DNA of 64,000 bases. It comes from Tilletiaria anomala UBC 951. Taxonomy: Eukaryota; Basidiomycota; Exobasidiomycetes; Georgefischeriales; Tilletiariaceae. The notes under the pieces were generated by a model, which was not told the origin of the DNA, ran no database searches, and worked only from the letters and a program-made list of their open reading frames with translations. This document shows positions 10,508 to 21,534 of this stretch, piece after piece (the first letter of the stretch is position 1; each line of letters starts with the position of its first letter). The DNA is taken from NCBI RefSeq assembly GCF_000711695.1, contig NW_013546950.1, forward strand, positions 32,119-96,118, in the 5' to 3' direction. The translations under genes and the position numbers were made by a program.

Positions 10508-12927
10508 ATGTCGCGTAAAGAGCCTCTGTCCGTGGAAGCTTTGCTCCAGAAACAGAAGGAGGAGGCAGCCGTCAAGGTGAGTATGCCCTGAGCAACCGTG
10601 ACGTGCCAGCCATTAGCTTTCGCCTCCCTGACTTGCAGCTCGCCTCTTGCGCAGCCGAAATTCATGAGCAAAGCTGAGCGTCAGCGACTTGCTCTAGAGA
10701 AGCGACAGCAGGAAGTCGAGGCTGCCAAGGCCAAGGAAGAGGCCGAGCGAAAGAAGCGAGAGGAGTTCGAGCGCAAGGCAAGGGAGGAGGTGCGCAGCAC
10801 CGCAAATGGACTTAACCGATATGGCACCTCTACCCATACACAAGCTCCGACCGCTCCCAGGGCAGATAGGCAGCGCTATCAAAATGGAGCGTCTGGACCG
10901 AGCCGTGATAGCAGGATGAATGGATATACAGACAAGGATGCACCAGGGCCATCAAGGCAGCCTTACGGACATTCCCACGGTTCTCAATCCTCGAATGGGC
11001 AAAACGCCGGGAAAAGCTCTGCTGGAAAGCCAAATGCACTGCCGAAGAACAGTTACGCATCCCAGGATGGATCTGGTGATGCACCCGTCACCGCCGAAGA
11101 ACAAGAGTTGATCAGGCGACGATATCTCGGTATCAAGCAGGGATCGACAAAGAAGACCCGGCGTATGCTTCAAGATCGCAAATACATGTTCGACCATGAC
11201 ATGGAGGAAGATACGACGGACACCATCAATCCAGTGTTTCAAAACATCATCGAGGCGAAAGCCTTTAGTAGCGCAGCGAAAGCGAGTGGCATAGCACAAC
11301 TTGGATCGCCGAAAGGGACAAGCAGCAGCGCCGCCGCTGCAACTGAAACATTGGAACGACGGCGAGGGGCGCGAAATGCGATGGATGAGAAGCATTGGAC
11401 AGAAAAGTCGCTTGAAGAGATGCGCGAACGGGATTGGCGTATCTTTCGGGAAGACTTTGCGATCGCTGCTCGCGGCGGACACATTCCGCGGCCATTGCGC
11501 AGCTGGAAGGAGAGCAAGATTCCGAAGCCGATCCTAGAGGCCATCGAAATGATCGGCTATCAGGATCCAAGCCCGATTCAAAGACAAGCAATCCCGATTG
11601 GACTGGAAAACAGGGACCTCATCGGCATTGCAGAGACAGGTGCGCAGAGCTTTTATGCTTTCTGTGTGTTACAGGACACTGATTGCATTCTTTCCCTTCA
11701 CAGGTTCGGGAAAGACCGCTTCTTTCGTAATACCAATGCTCGCATATATCTTGGATCTTCCACGGTTGACGGACGAGAATCGGCATCTTGGACCGTATGC
11801 TCTCATTCTCGCCCCGACTCGAGAACTGGCCCAGCAGATCGAAGTCGAGACGCGCAAGTTCGCTGCCCACCTCGGCTTCACATGTGTCTCGATCGTTGGG
11901 GGACGCGACATGAATGAACAAGCATTCAATATGCGCAACGGTGCCGAAATCGTCATCGCGACACCTGGTCGTCTGAAGGACTGCATTGAGCGTCATGTCT
12001 TGGTCCTCGGCCAATGCACCTATGTCGTCATGGACGAAGCCGACAGGATGCTCAACCTTGGTTTCGAAGCTGAACTCAACATCATCTTGGACGCTCTACC
12101 GGTGTCCAATCTGAAGCCAGACACGGAAGATGCTGAAGATCCACTCAAGCTGCTGCGCAGAGAAGGCGAAGACAGGGTCGACAAGTACCGCGTGACCATG
12201 CTGTACTCGGCCACGATGCCACCAGGTGTCGAGCGCATGGCGAAGAAGTATTTGAGAAGGCCTGCGCATATCACAATTGGAGATGCCAATCAAGCAGTCG
12301 GTACCGTCGAGCAGCGAGTGGAATTCATTCAGTCAGATGAGAAGAAGAGGTGAGAGCCGCGACCAGAGTCGAGGCAGTCATTCTTGTCTTATTGACATCT
12401 GCATCTAAATTTTTCCCTGCAGACAACGTCTGATGCAAATCCTACACGCTGGGGTGGATGGCCCAACGATCGTTTTCTGCAGCACCATTATCGACGCAGA
12501 CGGTCTTGGGAAATACCTCGCTTCGGCCGGCTGGAATCCAGCTGTGCTCCACTCCAAGAAGACGCAAGCACAAAGAGAAGAGGCGTTGGCGTCGCTTCGC
12601 TCAGGCGAGGCGCCTGTGCTCGTTGCGACCGACCTGGCGGGACGTGGTATCGACGTGCCGAATGTCGCGCTGGTCGTCAACTTCCAAATGTCCAACAACA
12701 TTGAAAGCTACATTCATCGTATCGGCCGTACCGGTCGTGCAGGCAAGCACGGTGTTGCTATCACCTTCCTCGACAGCGGCGACGAGGAGCTCTACTACGA
12801 TCTCAAGCAGGAGATCTCACGCTCACCAGTATCCAAAGTCTCGCCGGAGCTTGCTCGTCATCCCGCTGCGCAAACCAAAATCACAAAAGAGATGAAAAGA
12901 AAGCGTGCAGCGGAAGATGAGGGCTAA
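10508..12927 (+). CDS. PRP28: DEAD-box pre-mRNA splicing RNA helicase Prp28
   Basis: Four exons (10508-10576, 10655-11639, 11704-12349, 12423-12927) give 734 residues. The N-terminus MSRKEPLSVEALLQKQKEE and then PKFMSKAERQRLALEKRQ is characteristic of Prp28/U5-100K and followed by a charged coiled region. The helicase core is complete: Q motif YQDPSPIQRQAIPIG, Walker A AETGSGKT (split by intron 2), PTRELAQQI, DEAD box VMDEADRML, SAT in LYSATMPPG, DLAGRGIDVPN and HRIGRTGRAG. Prp28 swaps U1 for U6 at the 5' splice site during spliceosome activation in the nucleus. All three introns keep the frame, and reading through intron 2 or 3 meets a stop. The start is the ATG that begins the conserved N-terminus. 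Confidence 0.93.
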
Positions 12928-15113
12928 TGAAACACCATTGAATGGCTCAAAACAGTGCGGAATGTGCAATCTGAACTTTCTGTGCGCAATTGAATTATTC
13001 TACAGTATTGCATGGGCCTGGAACATGGCGTGTCATATAGAGGTGGCACCCACGTGCTGGGCTGGTGAATGAATGAAATGGGTTCGCATGCAAGGGCATC
13101 CTGTTCCAACACCCTCCATGGCGTGTTGATCCCCTTCCCCACAACTCTACTATCCTTCCGTCGGGATGCTGCCACCGCAAGCACCGCAACCAACGGCATT
13201 AGCTTCGTCTTCGACTTCGCCTTCGTCATCGCCATCGTTGAACGTCCCCTTGAACAGGCTGTCAGCTGCGCCGATGCTCGGCACTCGCTACAGTGCATCA
13301 GCTCCGCTCAGGTTCGAGCCAAGCATAGCAAGTGTGAGTAGATTCATAGTCTACTGAGCGGCGTGCGCGCCTTTGCATATCTCCGCCAGCCGAGTGTCCG
13401 GGCTCAGTCGCTTGGCTGCTGTGGCTGCGGCGCGCCAATCGGCCGCCTTGGGCTGATACGCCCACGATGGTGGTATCGTTGCGGTAACGACGGTCCCAAT
13501 TTTGTCTTAGCGTGCAGCAGCAGCGCAGGAAGGCCTTTGTAAGTGCTCTGTTGCAGTTTGCTGCTGCTCGCAGCATCCGTGCGCTGCTCTTGCCCCCGCT
13601 CCTTTCCAGGAGGCGAAGGCAGCATGGCCCGCAGGATGGTGCCGCCTATCAGCGTGTGATCGAAATCTTTGACTTGTTACGCTTTCCGCAAGGACGAATT
13701 GCACTTGCTTTTGCTGCGCATGAGCAGCTTGTTGGACAACGGCAAATGCGGCATGTTTAGGTGAGGCAATGCGGTGTCGAGACTCATGCGGGTCGATGGC
13801 GCTGCGCTGGCGGCAGCGGCAGGCGCAGAGGGCCGGTTATCATCAGCGACATGCTTGCCAGCCCTAGACTTCGCCGCGTCTAGAGCTTCTCAAACCTGAC
13901 GCGCAGCAAGCCACGGGCAATGTCGAACGAATTTCTTTGTTTCGCCCTCATATCAAGCGACCTTTGTTCGCAGCATCTCCTGCCCAAGCAAGAGGAGTAG
14001 TATAGAGCCGCGACGCGCACGTCCTGCTCTTCCACGTTGTCTGAGTCGGCTGCGTGCGGTGCTTGTTCCTTTACAGGACTGCTGCAGCGTACGTCATCCG
14101 TCCCTGCTGCGTCTGGTCCGGCTCACCGCTCGCCGATGGGAGTGAGGGCCATGCTGATACGACAGCTTCTCCTCCGCGCAAACAGGGTCAATCTCGAGGC
14201 AGATACAGATGCAAACGTGGGTGTGGACCTAGATCTCGACTCGGACCCAGAGCTGGCGCTCGAGCGAGAAGCCGAGAAGCCGAGCTGATGAGCCCGGTCG
14301 CTGAGTCTGTTCCCACAGCTGGCGCTGCTCCTGCAGTAGCCCCTACTGTCGCTCCGGCTGCGATGTCCACCACTGCTCTTGCCGCGAGCCCCACAGCGGT
14401 GGGCGGCGCACTCGCTTTGTTGGATCCACGCTTGCTCTTGGTCAAAGCGGACGGCATGGTCTTGGCGGCGGTGCTGGCTGTCTCAGGAGCGTTTCGCGCA
14501 TCCGCGCTCGCACTGTCTGTGCTTCGCATCGTCGAAGCAAGCGAGCCACACTCCAGAGAGCCTGACCGCTAGCAGCGCTGCCACTATTCTCTGTTGGCGA
14601 GGTGGCATGACTGCGGAGGTGGGGGGCCAGGCGTTGCTGTACGCGCGCGACAGATGTCGATGACGACGGATCATCATTCTGCTGCTGCTGCTGTTGTTGT
14701 TGATGGTGGTGATGATGCTGATTGTGGGATCCGGTAAGTGCCGGAGGCGGCACAGGGAGAATCAGGGCCTAGGTGACGGAGTGGTGGTGATTGTGTCCGG
14801 AATCCGAGACAGTCTCGCCGAGCGAGGCACTGGCGAGTGCCGTGGCGCGAGGCGTCCTCGGCGCCGTGTTGCGGAAGCGCCTGCACGGAGTCGCCGTGCC
14901 CTTGCGAGCTGCTAGGCGCAGCTGCTGCTTGCATATGCGCGCCATGCCCCAGCGAACCGCCTGCCCTGCAACCTGCACCTGCATTATCACTGACATAGTC
15001 AACGCCACTTACCACCTCTCTTTTTGAGAAGCCAAAGGAGGAGCACCGTTGTCCACCGGACCCGGAGGCGATGATGTCGTTCCCCACGCCCGCCTCGGAG
15101 CGGTGCTCTGACT
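12928..15113. other. Gene-poor region with unresolved coding-like fragments
   Basis: Many overlapping Ala/Arg/Pro/Ser-rich ORFs on both strands, none recognisable. On the minus strand the frame of the ORF ending at 15114 continues past its stop as a coding-like proline-rich stretch (GTTSSPPGPVDNGAPPLASQ) up to a GTAAGT donor at 15012-15007. A multi-exon gene may therefore extend left, but no consistent splice chain was found. A degenerate CTG/GTT microsatellite lies near 14680-14720. Confidence 0.35.
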
Positions 15114-15641
15114 TTAGGCGCGGCTTGCGCGGGTTGATCGGTGCGCGGGTCTGCAGCACCGGTAGCTGCTGCTATTGCTGCTGATCGGCCCAGCGTTGAC
15201 GCCTGCTGTTAAGCCCGCTGTGCCGCCGTGACGCAGCATCGATGCGATACAGGTCGCCCTGCGGCTGGCGGAGGAGTATTCAGCCTGCATGTACCGCGCC
15301 GGACCCTGACAGCGCCAGCGTCTCGCTGAAGGAAGGATGGGGGCGGATGCTGGCGCTGGTGCGAACCGCTCCACCGGTGCCGCCGTAGGCGGTACTGGGT
15401 ATGCTGGTGACCCTGCTGAACTTGCTGGCGAGAAAGTGCGCGCGGCTGGGGCGGCGCTCCTTGGCACGCTCCTTATCGGTGATGACGAGTGTGGTGTGAC
15501 GTTACGCAGAATGAAGCGGCGCTGGCGTTTCTTGCGATTCCGGGTGCTGCAGCGCCGCGTGATGAGCACGATGGCGATGACAAGCAGGATGATCGGGATC
15601 GGCAGCAGGAACCAGGGCGTGTCGAATGCGCTAGCTTCCAT
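15114..15641 (-). CDS. Possible single-pass membrane protein (exon structure unresolved)
   Basis: Minus-strand ORF from the ATG at 15641, with an in-frame upstream ATG at 15686. It opens with a short ectodomain-like stretch, a strong membrane helix (WFLLPIPIILLVIAIVLI) and a very basic stop-transfer segment (RRCSTRNRKKRQRRF). A Ser/Pro/Ala-rich tail follows, as in many small fungal type I/III membrane proteins. After about residue 105 the sequence looks less like coding and the frame ends at 15114; a splice site has probably been missed. No family is recognised. The helix followed by positive charge is the only real support. Confidence 0.35.
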   Translation of the reverse strand: MEASAFDTPWFLLPIPIILLVIAIVLITRRCSTRNRKKRQRRFILRNVTPHSSSPIRSVPRSAAPAARTFSPASSAGSPAYPVPPTAAPVERFAPAPASAPILPSARRWRCQGPARYMQAEYSSASRRATCIASMLRHGGTAGLTAGVNAGPISSNSSSYRCCRPAHRSTRASRA

Positions 15642-17797
15642 GCCCGCTGCCCGGCAGCGCGGAGGCGAGGCGGCGGTCGAATGCAAAGTCGCGGCGGGTT
15701 GATCTGGTATGATGGTCTAGCATAAACGTATTTGGCGACCTGCTCGAGGAGCTATTTCGTTCGCTGCATTCCCTTTCTTCCGCCTTCTGCAGGGCCTGCC
15801 ATGGCTGCTCTTGGTGAGGCTTTAGCAGGCAGGATGTGATGTGTCTCCTGTGATGGTGCAAGGTCGGGGGAGACCTGAGAGCCCCCATTGGGGCCCACGT
15901 CATACGCTCAAGGAAAGGGAAGATCAAAAAAGAAGCCAAATAGGTGAACGGAGGAAAGACGAGTCATCAGCCTCCTCGATGACTGGCACTGTTCGTCCCG
16001 GCTTGGGCATCGTGTGCGGCGGCCGATGCCTGATCGTCGCGGTCGCGGTGGAGGTCCCGAGTAGGGTCAAAGGGGGTAAAGCGGCGAGGCATCGGTGCCA
16101 AGGTCATAAGGGACACATCTATGTATATGGTGATTGTCGAGCGTCGATACGTTCGCGAGACTCAAGATATTTTGTCTGGAGTGGATGGCTTTCTGCATTC
16201 ATCTACGAGTAGTGGCCAGCTGGAGTAATGGTAGCATGCTCAGCAACGCGATCCTGCCATGACTTGAGGTGGCGTGTGACTGTGTGCGGCGCGCGCCTGA
16301 TGGCTTGTATGGTGGTGATTGGAAGGGGCACTGTGCATTTACTAACAGGGACGACCAAAGCCAGCTCGTCAGCAAATACCACACTCAGATCGACCATATT
16401 CTGCCTGGACTTTTCTTTTGCGAGCTAGTGATTGATACGCTGTGGAACCTTCTTTGTTGCCACGTAGTACGGACGGAGGAAGGCGCTCTCACTTCTGCAG
16501 TATGCCCTCGTGCAGGATCCTGCCAATCGCGTCAAAGGGACTACTATGTCGGGCGAAATTCATGGGGAAGCGTCAATGCACGTGCGGCCGTCGTGATAAG
16601 ACGGCGAGCACGAAGGAGAGGGAGACCGAGAGGCGAGAGACTGGGAGGTTCAAACTTGAAACAGCTGCCTTTGCTACAAGCCCCATGACGCGGGTCCGTC
16701 TCCTCTTGGTTGTACATACTGCAGAGACTTGCGATGGAAATGTATCATGCCGGGCGCCAATACTGAACATGGCGTGTATGAATAAGAGGGCATCCTGCAG
16801 ACACGTGTCCTGTGAGGTCATGTATGGCAACGGCTCAAAGACGATGTGGACGACGACCGACGACAGCGGGAGACGTGTCCAGCGTTGTGGTCTGATGGCA
16901 ATGTAGGGTTGTACAGTTTGCTCGCGGCTAGATGGGAGTGATGTGCGAAGAGCCGTCGAGTAGCGAGCGCCACACGCAAGCAACGTGCAAGCAACGGCAC
17001 CAGAGGGCACTCAAACGGGCGTGTGGCATCCGTGGCAGGCACTGAGCGGCAGTCTTCCGTCTTCGCCACGACCACGTAAAAAGGACACATGCCACCACAA
17101 ACACAAACACACCTCTCAGCCTCGACTCGGGCGTACATGGCAGCTTCGCATACACCTCATATCTGCCCGGCCATCCCTACTGCTCATGCTGATGCCTCGC
17201 GCATTTGTACCTTCAGCACGACGGAAGCGCATAAAGCTGGTGCCCGAGAAACATAGGCACACACGCGTGTGCACGCAAGTCCAGCTTCCGAAGCGCCGCG
17301 CTGTGTTTGTATACATAGATCACCACGCGCGCCGGCGCTCGCTCTTCGCTCGTCTTTCCCTACCACACCTGCGCCGCTTCGACTCACCCGCGCGTCTCTC
17401 GTCTCTTTCTCTCTCTCTCTCCCCCTTGGGACAAGTCTACATCCCACTGAACATTGGTCTGTTCGCTGTGGCCAAGCTCTTGTTGCAATAGTCTTCACCG
17501 GGGCCTCTGTCGGCTTGGCCATCGAGCGCACGCGCGAGCGTGAACTCTCGTGGAACGACCAGGTTCGCCGGCACCCCTTTGCATCCACATTAAATCGCTC
17601 GCGCCAACATAATACCACGCTGCCGCCTGCTTGCATCGCGCAATCGAAGCAGCATCACTACGAGCATACGATAGCAACAGTGGCAGACGTGCACCTCAGC
17701 ATCAGCAGTCGCATCACCGCCACATTCTCCCTCTTGCCCCGTACTCGGACGAGCGAGCAAAAGTACCGACAAGGCGAATCGCGACATATCCGCCGTC
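15642..17797. promoter_or_regulatory. Intergenic and long leader of the Cla4-like kinase
   Basis: No supported gene. The part nearest the kinase is rich in CT runs, including an uninterrupted CTCT tract at about 17392-17427, typical of fungal promoter/leader DNA. ORFs here are compositional. Confidence 0.4.
17392..17427 (+). repeat. Pyrimidine (CT) tract upstream of the kinase gene
   Basis: TCTC/CTTT repeats ending in CCCCCTT about 370 bp before the kinase ATG. Such tracts often lie near transcription starts in filamentous fungi; that role is inferred here. Confidence 0.45.
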
Positions 17798-20700
17798 ATG
17801 TCCGGCTTCCGATACAATGCGGGTCAGTCCACCGCCTCCTCGGGCATGGGCCACTCCACCTCCTTTGGCTCCCTCACACCCTCGCGTCCCGCTCCGCCTG
17901 TCCCGCCGTCCAAATCGGGCAGCAGCAGCGGCAGCAGCAGTAGCAGCAGCTCGCAGCAGAACAGCGCCTTCCTTCCGCCTTTCTCCTCCTTTGGCCCCGG
18001 CAGCAGCAGCAGCAGCAATGGGGGAGCCGGCGGGCTCGGCTCGCTCGGCTCGTCCTCGCTGGGCAGTGGAGGCGGCGCCGGCAGCAGCAGTAGCGGAAGC
18101 AACAGCGGCTTTGGCGGCCCCGGCGTAGGGCTAGGCGCAGGCCTGGCCGGGGCGAGCGCGGCCAAGCTAGGGAATGCCGGCATTGGCCCTGGCGCAGGTG
18201 GCGGCTCATACACGGGCTCTTTGCGGCCCATCATGAGCTCGAACAACTCCTCTTCCAGCAGCTTCGGGCCCGCATCGAGCAACGGCAGTCTCGGCAGCTA
18301 CGGCCTGAACAACGGGCCTTCTTCCGCCGGCGGCAGCACCAGCGGCTTTGGAACAGGCGGGAGCAGCAAGATCCTCCGCAAAGGCTACGTCAGCGTCAAG
18401 GAGGACGGGATAAGAAGCTGGATCTGGAGCAAGAGGTGGCTCGCACTCAGAGAGCAGACGCTCACATTTCACAAGAACGAGGTGCGTTGAAAGTGTGGCG
18501 GAGTGAGAGCGAGGCATGTCTGCATACATTGTGCTGATGCTCCGAATGCCAACGACATGTCCTTCGCAGACAACATACCAGCCCTCGTCGCTGATCTTCC
18601 TCAAGGAGATCACGAATGTGACGCGCACTGACCTGAAGCCGTACTGCATCGAGATCGAGACAAAGGATAAGACGTACTACGTCCAGCTCAAAAACGATGA
18701 GGAGCTGTACGGCTGGATGGACGATGTTTACTCGCGCTCGCCGCTCATGGGCGTCTCGTCGCCGACGAACTTTGTCCATCAGGTGCATGTCGGCTTTGAC
18801 CCCATCTCGGGCGCGTTCACCGGCCTGCCGGAGCAGTGGACCAAGCTGCTGACCACAAGCGCCATCACCAAGGAGGACTACGTCAAGAACCCGCAGGCGG
18901 TGCTCGACGTCCTCGAGTTCTACACGGACATCCAGAAGCGCGAGCGCGACGACTTTGGACTCGGCACACCCACCATGAACCTCAAGCCCGGTGCAACAGC
19001 CGCCAGCGCCAATAGCACGCGCTTCGGTGGCACCGGCTACGCCGGAAGCCAGCAAGCCACCACGGGCCAGGCGCAGCAGGATTTCAGGACCGGCACCCAG
19101 ACCGGCTTCGCCAGCAAGGCATCTGGGCAGCAGCAGCAGCATGCCGGCTCGGGATTCTCGTCAACTCCTTCCTCATCCGCTTGGGGGGATGTCACACGGA
19201 CAGGCTCGGCTGGGTCGAACAATGCGAGTGGCGGCAGCGGCAGCAACTATCGGACAGCCGAAGCGCAGCGGCGCCCGGATCCACCGCAGCAGCAGGGCAG
19301 CACGCAAGACCGGCTCGGCGCTAGCAGCGGCAGCGGCAGTGGTGCCTCCGGCGGCTACGGCGGCAGCGGCAGCAGCAATGCCAACAATGGGCGCGCTTCG
19401 CCTTCCCCGAGGCCGACGAACGCGCCGGCCCCCACGCTTAAGGACAGGAGTCCCGTTGGAGGCGCCGCCAACTCGCCATCGGACTTGTTCGCCAGCAGGC
19501 CGGCGCCCTCAGCGCCTGGCGCATCGAGCAGCAGCAGTGGCGGCGGCACCAGCACTGGCTCCAGCAGTGCAGCGACCAGGCAGGCGCCTGGCGGACCGCG
19601 CGGTGCGCTGCCGAGCAGCAGCAGCATCGGTCGCAGCAGGACAGATGCGAATGATCCTGGTGGCGTAGCGGCGTTGAACGTCAAAGCCAAGGATCTGAAG
19701 CTCTCTGCTGCGCTGCCGACGGACGAGCGCAAGGCACGCAACCCCGCTGACGCGGATGGATCGGGTGCCAAGGCCGGCGCTGCAGGCGCGGTGAAGGCTA
19801 CGCGCCAAGCGCCAGCTGCGCCTGCCGGTGCAGACAAGCAGGCCGCGCCGGCCGTCAAGCCGCTGCAGACAGCCAAGAAGGCCGAACCGGCGCCGTCGGC
19901 CGCTGCTGCGTCGTCCAAGGCTGCTGCCAAGGAGAGCGACCGGCGGATCAGTACAATGACCGAGGCGCAGATCATGGACAAGCTGCGCAGTGTCGTTTCG
20001 CCCGACGATCCGAACCAGCTGTACAGCAAGATCAAAAAGGTCGGCCAGGGCGCATCTGGGTCTGTGTATGTCGCCAAGACGCTTGCGACGGGCCAGCGCG
20101 TCGCGATCAAGACGATGGACTTGTCGCAGCAGCCGCGCAAGGAGCTCATCGTCAATGAGATCCTCGTCATGAAGGAGAGCCAGCACCCGAACATTGTCAA
20201 CTTCCTCGAGTCATACCTCGTCAAGAACAACGAGCTGTGGGTCATCATGGAGTACATGGAAGGCGGAGCTTTGACGGATGTCATCGACAATAACACGCTC
20301 GAAGAGGACCAGATCGCTGCTATTTGCTTCGAGGTGTGTTGTCCCTTCAATTAGCGTGTCTCTTTTCTCAGCTGTTCTTGAGACGCTGACATTCTCTCGC
20401 CTCTCACAGACCTGCAAAGGCTTGGAACACCTTCATGCCCAAAGCATCATCCACAGGGACATCAAGAGTGACAACGTCCTCCTGAACGCGCAGGGCCAAG
20501 TCAAGATCAGTGAGTGACAACGTCACAATCCATTCTTGAACTCAATGTGTCTGACCCGCGCGCCACGCTATTCTACCCTCCCATTTGCTCGCTCTCAGCC
20601 GACTTTGGCTTCTGTGCCAAGCTTACGGACCAGAAGAGCAAGCGTGCCACGATGGTTGGTACCCCGTACTGGATGGCACCAGAGGTGGTCAAGCAGAAAG

Positions 20701-21082
20701 AGTATGGCGCCAAGGTGGACATTTGGTCGCTCGGCATCATGGCGATCGAGATGATCGAAAACGAGCCGCCATATCTGGATGAGGAACCGCTCAAGGCGCT
20801 GTACCTCATCGCCACCAATGGCACGCCGACGCTCAAGAAGCCGGAACGCCTCAGCAAGGAACTGAAAGGTTTCCTGGCCGTCTGCTTGTGCGCCGACGTC
20901 AAATCTCGCGCGACTGCCGACGAGCTTCTCCAGGTGGGTTCCAGAGTAGGGACTTAAGGAGAATGCGGAACAGGACTGACAAGACCCTCTCTTCTCGCAC
21001 GCAGCATGAATTCCTCAAGAAGTCATGCGCGCTTTCGAGTCTCGCGCCGTTGCTGCGCTTCCGCAACCGCGAGAGATCATGA
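17798..21082 (+). CDS. CLA4: PAK-family Ser/Thr kinase with PH and CRIB domains, Cla4 type
   Basis: Five exons (17798-18481, 18570-20333, 20410-20509, 20599-20933, 21005-21082) give 986 residues. After a Ser/Gly-rich N-terminus comes a PH domain from about residue 191 ([33 protein letters not shown]). The CRIB/p21-binding motif follows at about 290-330 ([20 protein letters not shown]), then a long low-complexity linker. The kinase domain runs from about 713: [49 protein letters not shown] plus CRIB plus kinase defines Cla4-type PAKs, Cdc42/Rac effectors controlling polarity, septation and, in smuts, filament formation. All introns keep the frame; the DFG-side Thr codon is split by intron 3. 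The gene converges with the syntaxin gene. Confidence 0.93.
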
Positions 21083-21534
21083 GGACTCTGATCACACAGA
21101 GCATCGAAAGGATGCAATGACAGCAGCACCAGCACCAACACCGCCTAAACCCCATGCGAACGGGATACCTCATCACCTATCTATCAATCTCTGCCGTCGG
21201 ATCTCATCAACTCTCCACCAATCCTCCACTTCACTCTTCCTTACACTGTCCTCCCTGCTTCGAATCTCACGATATTACCACAAGCAAGGAGGACATTCCT
21301 CCAAAAGTGACATTACGAACATATTTCAAGCGGTGTAGGCACGCGACGTTCCTCTTCCATGATGTGTTCCATCCCCCCTTTGTATTTTTGTTGCTATCAT
21401 GCGGCCAACGATGTTCGAGGGAATAGTCACATCAAAAGTACGCCATGCACGCTGGGAATCTTCTTTTGAAACAAAACGAAATAGATTCTGTCCAATGAAA
21501 ACCGAAAAGCATGGGAGACCGAGCTGCTTCTAAA
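21083..21534. other. Convergent 3' intergenic region
   Basis: AT-richer sequence between the converging stops of the kinase and syntaxin genes. Presumed 3' UTRs; nothing else seen. Confidence 0.5.
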
